From: Capra hircus
Lineage: Eukaryota > Chordata > Mammalia > Artiodactyla > Bovidae
NCBI RefSeq assembly: GCF_001704415.2
Contig: NC_030820.1
Span: forward strand, 39,352,036 to 39,416,035
Length of the DNA: 64,000 nt
Direction: 5' to 3'
Made by a program: the position numbers and the translations under genes. Shown in pieces: positions 12,001 to 22,829 of this stretch. The notes beneath the pieces were generated by a model. The model was given only the letters and a program-made list of their open reading frames with translations, had not been told where the DNA came from and did not search any database. The stretch's first letter is position 1; each line of letters opens with the position of its first letter.

Positions 12001-12251
12001 GAAAGTGGACTGTGTGTGGGGATTTGTGCCTCCCACAGGTCCTCGAGCATATAAAACTCAACTCAGATGGGAGAAGAAAGGGGAGGACAGAGAAAGAGGA
12101 AACGAGGAAGGAAGGACTTGATATCACAGAGCACTGCAGAAACCCAGATTGTAACCACTAGCTTCTTAGAAAATAACACAGCGAGTACTCACAAACGGCT
12201 ACCAATTTCCCTTCTGCTGCCCACAGCAATGAATAGCCTGAAGAGCCTTAC
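9017..12251. other. Intron 11, largely unique sequence
   Basis: A 3.2-kb intron between exons 11 and 12. It has a poly(T) run at 9112-9127, a (TG)n run at 11621-11648 and a purine-rich stretch at 12064-12118. I see no ruminant SINE or LINE in it, which is unusual for this window, and no other exon. Confidence 0.55.
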
Positions 12252-12435
12252 CCTCTTCAACAGTGAGCAGGTTGCCCAGTTCTGCTGATGAATGAAATTG
12301 GACTGGCTCAGAATTCTTCACGTTCGCCAGCGGCAGGAAGGGGTCGTAATCCGAGGACGACAGGTCCGCCAGGGTCAAGGTGTAGCGGCTCTGCTGGTTG
12401 TACGTGCTTGAGCCACAAATGCAGCAGTGCAGAAC
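12252..12435 (-). CDS. RALGAPA2: RALGAPA2 window exon 11
   Basis: The exon has 184 nt: 61 codons plus one G. It reads VLHCCICGSSTYNQQSRYTL, then TLADLSSSDYDPFLPLANVK, then NSEPVQFHSSAELGNLLTVE and E. The VLHCC.CGSST and LADLSS.DYDPFLPL motifs are diagnostic for RalGAP alpha proteins. Acceptor tgcacgcag and donor gtaagg flank it. The trailing G joins with the first bases of the long exon 12. Confidence 0.95.
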
Positions 12436-14287
12436 CTGCGTGCACAGGAGGGAGCGTGTGCTGGGAATGCCACCCACCGCCTGCCCCCTGACGGGCTGTC
12501 AAACGACAGCAGCCCCTGGGAGGCAGGATTCCTGCTTGATAATTCCTGAGAACATCAAATCCTTTCTGTCCAAAACACCTTCTTGCTATGAACATGCTTA
12601 TCGCGCTCCTATTGTATCAATGGCAAAAGGAAAGCAAAAGTCAGCAAGCGTGCTTTTTGGCACTCTATGTGGTGGTTGCACATGCCTGGTGCTGCTCCTG
12701 TCCATGGAGGCACGAGAGAGGTGACGACGAGGCACGCAATGGGCCACAGGTGCCCCACCACCCACAGTGGCAATCAGAATGAAAGCCATCAGCAGAAACC
12801 GCTGACCTAGTGCATACACGTTCACGGATTTGAATCCGTGTAACTCATGACACTAGGACTTGGAAGGGCCAATCTGATACGCTTTTTAAAAGGTATAACT
12901 GATGAAGTAAATCTAACACAAATTCTAAAAGTATCCTTACTTTCTAAAGATGAGTTTCCTGAAAGCTCACTGGTCGTTTACAAACTGCCAATGACTGAAG
13001 CTGACGCCGTGCCCACAACCGTCTTGAGGATGTCAATGTGTATAGGTGAGCTAATTGCTATACTAAAGTTTCCTTTCTGATCATAAATGTAAAAAACTGA
13101 GTTTTAAGAAGATGAAGGTGATGCTTTTAAAAACTAAGGAAAGATTGCTTTTAGATGATGAACTCTGAGGTTGGGCTGGATGTGTCTCGATTCAGTTCCT
13201 TCCAATTGTGTTGCCTCCTGGGGACTGGAGGAGGCTGGCGGTAACTGCAACTTTTGTCCATGGCTACAAAGGATCAAGACCAGCAGGGGACGCCCACCCG
13301 AATATGCCCTCTTCCTAGCCAAAGAACAGTACAGGAAAATGAGGGTAGCGCCCTTGTTAATATAAAAAATTTGAGCTTCTGTCATCGAAAGAACTAATTT
13401 CTATTAGTCAGATGCCATCAATGTATGAAATACAAATGATTAATAAAACCACAACATGATATCACTGCCTACCTAGCAGAGACAAAGTGTCAGCCAGGGT
13501 GTGGAACAGCTGCAGTTCTCAGCACAGTCACCCTGGAAAATTACGTTGTGTTCACTCCTAACGCACAACACACGAGTTCCAGCAACTCCATCACTAGGTG
13601 TATATCCACCAGAAAGGCATACATATGTGAACCAGAAGGACACACTGGGCGATTCTGTAAAGTATAAAGTCCAACAGCCAAAAACAAGTGTCTGCTGTGA
13701 CAAGACAGTGGTCACCCCCAGGTCTGTGTGGGGGCTACATGCACGGGGGCTCCTGGAATGCCAGGATGCTCCATTTCTAGAGTTGGGAGCCCATTTCACA
13801 GGTGTGCCCACTTGGTGAAACTCCAAAATTCACTTAGAATTGATGGATGCAGTTTTTTGGATGCATAGGATACTTCAGTGGAAAAAGTTTCCTTAAAAAA
13901 AGAAAAAAGTAAAGGATTATCAAGTAAATTTATTTATCACATTAACTATAAAGTGATTTTTATGTTGGTGAAGCATTTTGAGAGAGACGTTTTAAGAAAA
14001 GGAATGCTAAACATGAATTTAAATGACTGCAGCTACTTTAGTGGCTTAAGCCAAGCCTCGTCTAGGTTTATAAGTCATAGTGATGACAGAAATATCTGCT
14101 TCATCTGAACATAGTTACTAAAATCCTTGACCATTCAAGAAACCATTTAAAAGTACAAAATACTTTTTTAGCAGAATTTCAACCATGGTTAAGTGGCTTT
14201 TTCGGTTTTAACTGAATGCATTTTAAAATAAGGCAACAAAGCAATCTGTTAATGACTTAAGAAATCTTCATTTTTTGACGTGGGCCA
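12436..14287. other. Intron 10 sequence, no gene seen
   Basis: Unique-looking intronic DNA. It contains a near-perfect palindrome at 12823-12840. Open frames of 60-117 codons on both strands lack codon bias, splice signals or recognisable motifs. Confidence 0.5.
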
Positions 14288-14474
14288 TTTTTTTAAAAAG
14301 TCTTTATTGAATTTGTTATATTGCTATAAAATTTGTTATATTTGTTTTATGGGTTTGTTTGTTTCTTTGGCGCCTAAGGCAGGAGGCATCTTAGCTCCCC
14401 AGAACAGGGATTGAACCTGCACCCTCTGCATTGAGAGGCAAAGTCTTAACCACTGGACTGCCAGGGAAATGCCT
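14288..14474 (-). repeat. CHR-type tRNA-derived SINE
   Basis: Reverse-oriented copy: A/T tail as tctttattgaatttgttata, then gcatcttagctccccagaac, ggattgaacctgcaccctct and the head cactggactgccaggga. This is an older cetartiodactyl SINE family. Confidence 0.82.
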
Positions 14475-14484
14475 AGAAATTTTT

Positions 14485-14650
14485 TTTTAATTTTTATTTT
14501 TACTTTATTTTACTTTACAATACTGCATTGGTTTTTGCCATACATTGACATGAATCCACCACGGGTGTACATGAGTTCCCAATCCTGAACCCCTCTCCCA
14601 GCTCCCACCCCATATCATCTCTCTGGATCATCCCCTTGCAACAGCCCCAA
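14485..14650 (-). repeat. Ruminant L1 3'-end fragment
   Basis: Reverse-oriented L1 3' UTR: a T-rich start at 14485, then tactgcattggtttttgcca, tacattgacatgaatccacc and a pyrimidine-rich cacccc region. The same 3' end, forward, is seen at 30900-31067. Confidence 0.85.
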
Positions 14651-14740
14651 GCATCTTTTTAAAAATTATTTTTAAGTTTAATTACTACAAAAATAAGCAA
14701 AGGAATTGCCCCTACCTCACAGTAATTATTCAATGGTTTG

Positions 14741-14967
14741 TGTGTGTGCGTGCTAAGTCATTTCAGTCATGTCCAACTCTTTTTGACCCCATGGACTATG
14801 GCCCACCAGGCTCCTCTGTCGATGGGATTCTCCAGACAAAGAATACTGGAGTGGGTTGCCATACCCTCCTCCAGGGGATCTTCTTGACCCAGGGACTGAA
14901 CCTGTATTTCTGAGGTCCCTTGCACTGGCAGGCGAGTTCTTTACCATTAGCGCCACCTGGGGAGCCC
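14741..14967 (-). repeat. Bov-tA SINE
   Basis: Reverse-oriented complete copy from the TG-rich tail through gctaagtcatttcagtcatg to gcgccacctggggagccc. Intron 10. Confidence 0.92.
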
Positions 14968-14986
14968 TATGCAATGGACACACAAG

Positions 14987-15021
14987 TGATAGATGGATGG
15001 ATATAATAGACAGATAGATAA
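14987..15021. repeat. (GATA/GATG)n microsatellite, short
   Basis: Imperfect tetranucleotide run: gatagatggatggatataat followed by agacagatagata. It directly follows a SINE. Confidence 0.7.
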
Positions 15022-15420
15022 GGCTTCCGCAGGGAGGGCTGTAAGGCCTGTTTGGAAGGATGGTGCTAAGGGTCCAGAGTAAACACCACACCTAGTCAGT
15101 GGCAGGGGGTGAAATTCCAATGTCTTAGGTATTATAAAAATGATGATGCTGATTAATTTGATGTAATATACTGTATTGCCTTAATTTATTTCTGAAGATC
15201 TTTGAAAGCAAAGAGAAGACTGGGATTCTTGTACTTTTTCTTCCTCTGATAAAGAAATTTTGGCTAACTAAGGATGTAGATATTCCTACAATAAAGATTC
15301 TTTTCAAAACGAAGCAGGTATGGACCATGTTCCATGAACACTGGGGGAGTCTGAGCAAACTGCAGTTGTTTAACGCTGACAGTCAGGTAAAATGCCTGCA
15401 CTGTGCCTGGGATAATCACT

Positions 15421-15634
15421 GTCTGTCTGCTAAGATGTTTCAGTCGTGTCTGACTCTTTGCGACACTATAGACTGCAGTTTGCCAGGCTCCTCTGTCCAT
15501 GTGATTCTCCAGGCAAGAATACTGGAGCGAGTAGCCATGCCCTCCTCCAGGGAATCTTCCCGATCCAGGGATCGAATCCAGGTCTCCTGCACTGCAGGCA
15601 GATTCTTTACTGTCTGAGCCACCAGGGAAGCCCA
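15421..15634 (-). repeat. Bov-tA SINE
   Basis: Reverse copy from ctgctaagatgtttcagtcg to gagccaccagggaagccc, including the gatcgaatcc tRNA box. TAATCA occurs just outside both ends (15412 and 15637), a possible short target duplication. Confidence 0.92.
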
Positions 15635-15768
15635 GGTAATCATGGCTTCTCTGTAATTACAATTATTCTGTGAACACTCCTGAAGTCATTCACTTCTTTT
15701 AAAATGTTGACGCCCCATAAATCCTTGTCCAAAGGGCACAAATAAGTACAGGAATGCCTAAGAAGGGC

Positions 15769-15978
15769 CAACCCATTAGAAAAGACCCTGATGCTGGGAA
15801 AGATTGAAGACAGGAGGAGAAGGGGACAACAGAGGAAGAGATGGTAGGATGGCATCACCAACTCGATGGACATGAGTTTGAGCAAACTCCAGGAGTTGGT
15901 GAAGGACAGGGAAGCCTGCCGTGCTGCAGTCAGTGGGGTCGCAAAGAGTCGGACATGACTGAGCAACTGAACAACAGC
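15769..15978 (+). repeat. BovB LINE 3'-end fragment
   Basis: Forward BovB 3' terminus: aaaagaccctgatgctggga to gtcggacatgactgagcaac. It ends 75 bp before exon 10 on the plus strand, that is, just downstream of the exon 10 donor, antisense to the gene. Confidence 0.9.
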
Positions 15979-16053
15979 AACCTGTTTGGAGGACTGTCTG
16001 AGGCTCCAGTCCAGACCTTGTACCCCAAGGCCCAGGGTGGAGGGGGGACTCAC

Positions 16054-16191
16054 CCTGTAGATGTAATCCAGCAAGGGGGCCCGGGCTGGGGGCTGCTCGT
16101 CCAGGGCCGCCGTGGACACGGGGTGGAGGAGGGTGCCCGCTGGCAGCGCCATGCACCAGTCCAGGAGGCAGAGCAACAGGGACACGAGGAA
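16054..16191 (-). CDS. RALGAPA2: RALGAPA2 window exon 10
   Basis: This 138-nt exon (46 codons, phase 0) begins FLVSLLLCLLDWCMALPAGT and continues LLHPVSTAALDEQPPARAPL to LDYIYR. LLLCLLDWCMALP and LLHPVST are conserved alpha-subunit motifs; the region reads like a hydrophobic core helix of the scaffold, not a transmembrane segment. Acceptor cctcctccag has a good pyrimidine tract; donor after AGG is gtgagt. A BovB 3' fragment ends only 75 bp beyond the donor. Confidence 0.95.
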
Positions 16192-16449
16192 CTGGAGGAG
16201 GAAGCAGATCAGAGCCTCAGCCTACAGCCTCGCAGACTCCACCACTGTGTGCTGTTATAGGAAACAGAACCTTCCAGCACCACAGCCATTCTTCAGAGAC
16301 ACAGGGGTGAAGGAGGCTTTCACAGAGAGAGGCCAGGGCCAGTCCGAACAGGGGAGGTTATAAAGCCCTGCGTGTGACAGCATCTGCCACCTGAGTCATG
16401 TCTTTAAAAAAACAAATCCTGGGCAGAACCTAGCAGATGGGCCACTTAC

Positions 16450-16518
16450 CTTCTTGTCTGTCTCCACCGAGGAGTACTCTGCACTTGGTAACAGAAAAGC
16501 GATTGTGGCCACGAGGAT
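16450..16518 (-). CDS. RALGAPA2: RALGAPA2 window exon 9 (short, 69 nt)
   Basis: The exon is 69 nt and codes for exactly 23 residues, ILVATIAFLLPSAEYSSVET and then DKK. This hydrophobic helix followed by the SAEYSSVETDKK motif is one of the most conserved stretches shared by the two alpha paralogues. It has acceptor tctctgcag and donor gtaagt. The open frame upstream to 16830 is intronic readthrough: the real preceding residues (PRKIAE) are in the exon ending at 17989. A 258-bp intron leads to the next exon. Confidence 0.94.
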
Positions 16519-16905
16519 CTGCAGAGAAGACAAATTCCCGATCAGATAGACCATGGTACCGTCCTGGGAGCCGCCAGGCAAGAGGTCCGGGATGGCCTTG
16601 CCACCACACCCAGCCAGGGGGCCAGCTCCTGGAGGAAGGTGACACAGGTCAAGAGTCACCTCGGTGATCTGCACAGCCTGAAGACCAGAGAGGGCGATGG
16701 CCACAATTGTCTCCCCACTCTGCTGGCGGGGAGATCGGGGCCCAGAGGAAGGGGTGGTTTTGTCTGTGGTCACACCATTTCCAGCATCAGCCTCCACCCT
16801 TCTGGTGATGAAAGCAGTGAATACTTCCAAAGGTAATTATGAACATGCACCCATTTACTTTTCTTATAACACACCCCAGGTCTCCCCTGACCTGGGGTGC
16901 CAGGG

Positions 16906-17095
16906 TAAGTGAGTGAAAGTCGTTCAGTCGTGTCCAACTCTTTGTGATCCCATGGACTGTACAGTCTATGGGATTCTCCAGGCCAGAATACTGGAGTGGG
17001 TAGCCTTTCCCTTCTCCAGGGGATCTTCCCAACCCAGGGATCAAACCCAGGTCTTTCGCCTTGCAGGCAGATTCTTTATCAGCTGAGCCACGGTA
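16906..17095 (-). repeat. Bov-tA SINE
   Basis: Reverse copy from gtgaaagtcgttcagtcgtg to tcagctgagccacggta. It lies in intron 8. Confidence 0.9.
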
Positions 17096-17988
17096 GTAGC
17101 ATCTATTTCATTCTCAAAGGCATCCCCATTTAGGTGATAAATTACATGGTTGTTCTAAAGCCCAACTTTACATATGGCAGCATCTCACATTCCTAAAATC
17201 CAAAGCTCTGTTTCACTCTGGGTCCCCTGAGGTTGAAGATCACCTGTGATTTCTGACGTATCTGAGAGAACAAAGTGACCTCATGGGTGACATTTGTTCA
17301 GGGTTAAGAAAAAGTAAATCACCTTACTTCCTCTCTCCACTGGGTGTGTATGGAACAAGGGCTTGTTTAAAGAAGGGATGAGCCTTAGCACCCAGCTCCT
17401 TCAGGGTGAGGATACCTACTTCCTGCAAGATAGCACCCTCTCATGCCACCAACCTCCAGGGTGTCATTGTTGAAGGCATTCTTCCTGTTCCTTCTGCCCC
17501 TCTCCTCCACCAATGACCCACTCCCCGCACCCCACCCCAAGGGTACGACAGTGGTAAGCTCATTACAGCTGGGCAATCATGCTGGTGGCAGAACGCACAG
17601 CCCAGGCCTTCACTCTGGGAAAGCCCCCCTCCCCCAGCCCCCGCACACAGGGCATCACGACCAGCTGCCTACTCCTTGTTGGCACCATCCAAATTACTCT
17701 GGATGAATGAAGCCCAGTCGACAAAAGGTCTCTTTGTTGTGGTCGTGTCTGCCTTTCAAACTCCCAAAGTGTGAGCCTGCCCTGGAACACTGGTGGCTTC
17801 TTACTCGGTGCCTGAAATCGCAGCTGAGAAGGGCCAGCGTAATTTACTCTGAAAATGGGTGGCTCACATGGCAGTTTAACAGTCGGTGCTCCAACAATTA
17901 TTGGAGAATCTAGAATTCATTAAATATCAAATGTAATAAAAAGAGGAAACGCTGCTGTCTGAGTATTATGGTGGAAGAAAAGACTTAC
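17096..17988. other. Intron 8 sequence, no feature seen
   Basis: Unique-looking intronic DNA up to the exon 8 donor. Frames on both strands around 17385-17790 have no recognisable motif. Confidence 0.5.
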
Positions 17989-18099
17989 TTCTGCAATCTT
18001 CCGAGGCAGGGAGGTTTCAAACATCTGAAGCTTTTCCCAGTAGGAGACTAGCAGCTGAAGCACGTCACAGGCTACCTGGGCCACAGTTTTGTTAGGAAA
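17989..18099 (-). CDS. RALGAPA2: RALGAPA2 window exon 8
   Basis: A 111-nt, 37-codon, phase-0 exon. It reads FPNKTVAQVACDVLQLLVSY, then WEKLQMFETSLPRKIAE. The VLQLLVSYW.KLQ..ET.LP.K.AEILVAT block is almost invariant in RalGAP alpha proteins and runs directly into the next exon. The acceptor is cttttctag and the donor gtaagt, close to consensus. The GTTTCC start is fixed by the FPNK motif. Confidence 0.95.
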
Positions 18100-18439
18100 C
18101 TAGAAAAGGAAACAAAACCCCACACTAAATAACCTCACTTCACATGTGCGGCATTCCTAAAGGAGGACACGACAAGGATTTCTTTTCAGTTCCCTCTGAG
18201 GGCCCATGTCCTTGTTCTGCATTAAATATCTGAAAAGTGTATCTTATCACCAGTTTGTACATGGTCACCACCCTGTTAACTGCCTTCTGTCTACACAGAG
18301 TTGTGTTAATCTACATAACACTCTGCAGAAACATTTAATCATTTGGAAATTACAACCACAAATTCAACTGTCTTATCCAGATCACACAAACGATAGTTTT
18401 GACGACTGGAGGAAATTGAAATGTAGTACGTTATTGAGT

Positions 18440-18580
18440 AGCCCCGGTGTGCTGAACCTCTTACAAGAATTTTTCTCATTTTCACCTTGATAACTCTTCA
18501 TTAACAACTCCATAAGGTGGATGTTATCTTCATTTTACACTTGGAGAAACAAGGATTGATCAAAAGGCTTTCCATCCTGT
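18440..18580 (+). repeat. MIR SINE fragment
   Basis: Weak MIR likeness: aacaactccataaggtggat, then ttatcttcattttacacttg and gagaaacaaggattg. This matches the MIR core order (tatgaggtaggt ... cccattttacagatgaggaa) with high divergence. Confidence 0.6.
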
Positions 18581-19194
18581 GAAATTAAGCTTAACCTGCA
18601 CAGATAGCATTCTAAGAAATGTGAAAAATGTGGAACTAGGAGGACGTAATTCAAAGTTATGGCAAATTCAATTATTGAGTCTGTTTTCTGTGTCTGGCAG
18701 GTGTCCACAGTTCTCCGGGTATCTCAGTCTCTCAGGAGATGGCAGGGTGGAGGGGCAATTCCCGCAGGGCCCATGGGCTGGGGGTGCATGGGAGGTATGA
18801 GGACCCCTACTGCTCCTTCCCTGGTCAGACCCTGGGCGGCACTGTAGCCACACCCCATGAGCCAGGACAGAAGGTTCGTCACTAAATCTGTGTCCTGTCC
18901 AGGGAGACCTTTAGATTTGCCTCTCAGCTACTTCCATGCCAGGAGTGCCCGGCTGCACAAAGCAGACATCAGCTGATCAGAGGGCCACAGAAATAACCAG
19001 AGAAGTCAAGCACCTCAGTGACGAAGCACAGGATGAGAAGGGAAAGGTGATTAGTTCAGCTTCCGCACAACAGGTACTGACTGCCCTCTCCTGACAGGCA
19101 CAAGGAAACTTGGTGGAGAGCACCTGGCCCCAAGGGGCTCCATGGCCTCCTCTGGCCACCCAGGCCTCCCGCCAGCTGACCCTTAGGGCCCCTG

Positions 19195-19420
19195 TCCGCT
19201 CCTCAGACACTCTGGCTTATTTCTGCCCCAGGGCCTTTGCACCTGCTCCTTGCTCTGTCCAGACACTGGGCCCCCAGGTCTGCATTCGGCAGGTGCTGCC
19301 ATGGCTTGCAGGTCACAGCCAGAGATGTCATCTCCCCACGAGGCCACCAGGCCCACCCCCTCCAGCTCTTCTGCTTCCTCTTCCTCCCCCGGTGAAACTT
19401 CCATACGGCCTTAAGGGCTG
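19195..19420 (+). repeat. L2 LINE 3' fragment
   Basis: Old L2 3' region: cccagggcctttgcacctgc followed by tccttgctctgtccagacac. The order fits the L2 consensus. The rest of intron 7 (18581-19194 and 19421-20153) is GC-rich and I recognise nothing in it. Confidence 0.65.
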
Positions 19421-20153
19421 AGAGCCAATTCTTTCTGTGTGTTTGCTGGTCCTGTGTGTTTATCTTCCTGCATCCTGTTCTCCATCATATTCCTAATGCC
19501 CCACACAACGGAACATGGGGAGAGTGGGCCCCGGGGCAGCCCCGTTGCCTCCCACTAGGCAAGTCACACGGTGGAAACACAAGGCAGGCGTGGCTCTGTC
19601 ATCTCAGCCAGAGACAGACAAGGTGACGACGGTGAAGTGAGGGACACAGCAGACAAGACGAGCTAAGAATGCAGAGAGGTGTGAGAGAAGGGGGGTGGAC
19701 AGCAGAGAGAAGCCACTGAGGGGTGCTCTGCTGAGCTGAGCAGGGACAAGCAGGACAGTTTCCCTCCAGGTGGCGGGCCCAGGATGTCAGGCACTAAGGC
19801 TACAGGGGCCTTTGAGGGGGATGGTGTCACCAGCAGGCGGAGGGCGGTAGGACATGAGGATGAAATACATCCCTGACCCTCTCATCAGCACGTGATCACA
19901 GGTGCCAACCCTGGGCCCGTTTCCCCAAAGCTCAGGCGGCGGATGGCCAGAAGGCAGCCACCTCAGGGGAAGCAGCCGTTGGCAGCGCCGCCCGGGACCC
20001 TCACAGAATGTTCCACGTGGCTTTCAGAGAAAGAATTTTTGCATCAAAACCCTCTGTAACATAGGGGGAAATAGGGATGGTGCTAATTCAACCTACACCA
20101 GGTTGACTATCTGAGACACTCGATGTCAAATACACATGATGAACTGGAAGTAC

Positions 20154-20262
20154 CTTCAAAGTGACACCAATGACGTTGACGGCCTCTTGCAGCTGAGGGT
20201 GGCTCGTGCCCTGTGCCAGCTCCTCACAGATCCAGATCCCGAGGGAGCAGATGGCAATGCAC
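20154..20262 (-). CDS. RALGAPA2: RALGAPA2 window exon 7
   Basis: The exon is 109 nt: one nucleotide finishing the Arg codon, then 36 codons CIAICSLGIWICEELAQGTS, then HPQLQEAVNVIGVTLK. It ends in phase 0 with donor gtactt and starts after acceptor tccaaaag. The CS.GIWICEEL and NVIGVTLK motifs are conserved in the RalGAP alpha family and belong to the helical scaffold. The upstream intron (20263-26624) contains the nested BovB cluster. Confidence 0.94.
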
Positions 20263-20879
20263 CTTTTGGAGAAGACAGAAAAGGAAGAAATCCCTTGTGA
20301 AGAGATGCATTTTCTTGGTATTTGTCAATGACAAGATATTTTAAACCTTGTTTACAAAGTCAGGAAAGTTGTAGCTACATTAACAAAAGGTCTTCTTGAG
20401 AAAAAGAGATAAAGTACCCTCAACAGACTGGTTTTCTGGTTAGTAATTACTTAATGAAATACATGGTGTATTTTCTGTGAATTGTCACAGCGCATGTACT
20501 ACTTATTTTTGCTGAAACTAATTTTTGTATCACATTTTGTTGTTTCAGGATATTTTTGAGGAAGAATCAAAAACATGAATCTTAGAAAACTGTTGGAAAT
20601 TGAGTTTATAATTGCTTTCCATACAGTAAAATACACAACACCTACCACAAACAGGAGACAAATCCTGTATTTCATTGTAAAGAATACCTGAGTACAACTT
20701 TCAAAGTTAAGTTTCACTGTTACTTCTTTTAAACAATGTGTTAAGACACTATATTCTTTAAGTTGCATAGTCCTTTAAAAAATTACCTTTTTCAATTATA
20801 AACAAGATTGGGCAATAATTCTCTTTGGAATTGATACCGGCCACTCTCTTGGGTGCCCAGGAGGCCTACAACTCTTTCA

Positions 20880-21080
20880 GGGCTTCCTTGGTGGCTCAGA
20901 GGTTAAAGCATCTGCCTGCAATGTGGGAGACCTGGGTTTGCCTGCAATGTGGGAGACCTGGGTTTGATCCCTGGGTGGGGAAGATCCCTGGAGAAGGAAA
21001 TGGCAACCCACTCCAGTATTCTTGCCTGGAGAATCCCCTGGGCAGAGTTGGACACGAGCGACTTCACTTTCACTTTTACT
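20880..21080 (+). repeat. Bov-tA SINE with internal 26-bp duplication
   Basis: Forward copy starting gggcttccttggtggctcag. The segment gcctgcaatgtgggagacct...gggttt (26 nt) stands twice in tandem at 20914-20939 and 20940-20965, next to the B box. Ends in cacgagcgacttcactttca. Confidence 0.93.
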
Positions 21081-22495
21081 ATCTTTTACAATGATCGAAA
21101 AGTCAGATTTCTCTTAGTGTTTCCTGAAGGCACATATATGAAATTTAAATGCTTGCGCCAACCCTCCCCCCACCAACCTGCTCACTTTCTGAACAAAAAG
21201 GGGCTCCAAACCTCTATTTGGAACCAGAAGCTTGCTGTAATGTGTGTTTGCTGCTCTCTGTAGTAAAAGGCCACACCCAGTGCCAATCAAATCGGACACA
21301 GGGCCTGGCCCTGCATACTGAGTGCTCTTGTGTGCTCAACATAATTCAGCAATTAAAATCCATCTATGCTGAGGTTTTAAACCACTGCACTTCACTAGCT
21401 TCTCACCTCTTCTGATCAGAATGGACTAAGTGCTTCAGAACAAATGAATTAAAATGCCCCTTGACAAACATGTCACCTTCTACCACTGGGTAAAAGCTGT
21501 GCTTTCCCATTGGTTACAAGGTGCGTGCTGGGCCTTTCTTATTTCTCAGGTGCCAGCGTTAGACAGGAGCGCCACGCTTTCCTGACGGTCTAGAACTGTC
21601 TACATTTCTTTCTCCTCTTGCTCTAATCCCTACACCTATTCTCCGTCTAGAAACTGTACTTTGCATCTCACTCTGCAGCCTTCCCCAGGTAGTCTACATT
21701 CTACCCCAAGCCTCTTTACCTTCCCTCGGCCTAACTCAGACTCTGATAGTTCAACTCCCTACAACCTGTACAACTTGGAATCATGCCCCACATCATATTG
21801 CTACCATTTTAAGAGCTGTTCTTCCTCTGCATGCATGTGTGTACATATATGTGTGTGTGTGTATTCTTTTTTTTTATGACCCATTAACCTACTTGTTAAA
21901 TGTAATTTGATAAGAGCAGAGCTCTCTCATTTCTAGGAACATCTGCATTTCTCTGTAACTATTAGCCTTGCACCATGGAGAACACAGTGACCCGTAAAAT
22001 GGTTTTATAACCTAAGCGACACTCACCTGCCTTGAGTTCTAAGCCACACTCATTTTAAACAGCTCTTTCTGATCTTTTCTTGCTTTGAGATCCATCATTT
22101 AACATCCTTATTTAGCATCTTCCTATTCTTTTACACTCGTAGTGACTCCGCATGTTCTCTGTATCCTGAGGATGTCCTTTGTGATTGTGAAGGTTTGTCT
22201 ACCAAGACTTTTTTTAAGCTAACGGCAGTATCATCTTACTCACAATCTGTATTCCAATACACTCTCTTAATACTGTTGCTGTCATGCCATCTCATCCCAC
22301 TCCAATTTATATAATGAAACTCCTTACTATTTTTCTTAACTTTTCTGAATTACTATCACCCACAATTACAACTATATTCTCTCTTAATTCTCCTCTGTTT
22401 ATTTGAAATCTTGCTCATATTTTTAGTTTGCTTCCTTCTCTACGTTTATATGGCTCTAATTTCACTGCCTAACTCCTTTTACACACAACTAAGAA
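21081..22495. other. Intron 6 sequence, pyrimidine-rich, no gene seen
   Basis: T/C-rich intronic DNA on the plus strand with a (TG)n run at about 21836-21863. I recognise no exon or repeat with confidence. Confidence 0.5.
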
Positions 22496-22821
22496 AGAGG
22501 AGATCCAACCAGTCCATTCTGAAGGAGATCAACCCTGGGATTTCCTTGGAAGGAATGATGCTGAAGCTGAAACTCCAGTACTTTGGCTATCTCATGTGAA
22601 GAGTTGACTCATTGGAAAAGACTCTGATGCTGGGGGGGATTGGGGACAGGAGGAGAAGGGGACAACAGAGGATGAGATGGCTGGATGGCATCACCGACTC
22701 GATGGACATGAGTCTGAGTGAACTCCGGGAGTTGGTGATGGACAGGGAGGCCTGGTGTGCTGCGATTCATGGGGTCGCAAAGAGTCGGACATGACTGAGC
22801 GACTGAACTGAACTGAACTGA
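22496..22821 (+). repeat. BovB LINE 3' fragment (first of a tandem pair)
   Basis: Forward 3' end of BovB from agatccaaccagtccattct through tttggctatctcatgtgaag to a repeated GAACT tail at about 22803-22820. A second, longer BovB begins within about 15 bp. Confidence 0.93.
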
Positions 22822-22829
22822 AGAAAGAC

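Noticed and set aside
14400..14474. tRNA gene-like box sequence (also in the SINE heads at 7800-7860 and 46590-46650)
   Set aside because: The tRNA-like boxes are heads of SINEs, followed by SINE bodies and lacking a complete cloverleaf.
15640..16053. Minus frame of 181 codons that extends exon 10 downstream
   Set aside because: It runs past a strong donor at 16053 into BovB and SINE sequence; only 16054-16191 is coding.
16519..16830. Open minus-strand frame continuing upstream of exon 9, with phrases like ALSGLQAVQITEV
   Set aside because: Family order requires PRKIAE directly before ILVAT. That sequence is in the exon at 17989-18099 with matching phase and splice sites, so this frame is intronic readthrough.
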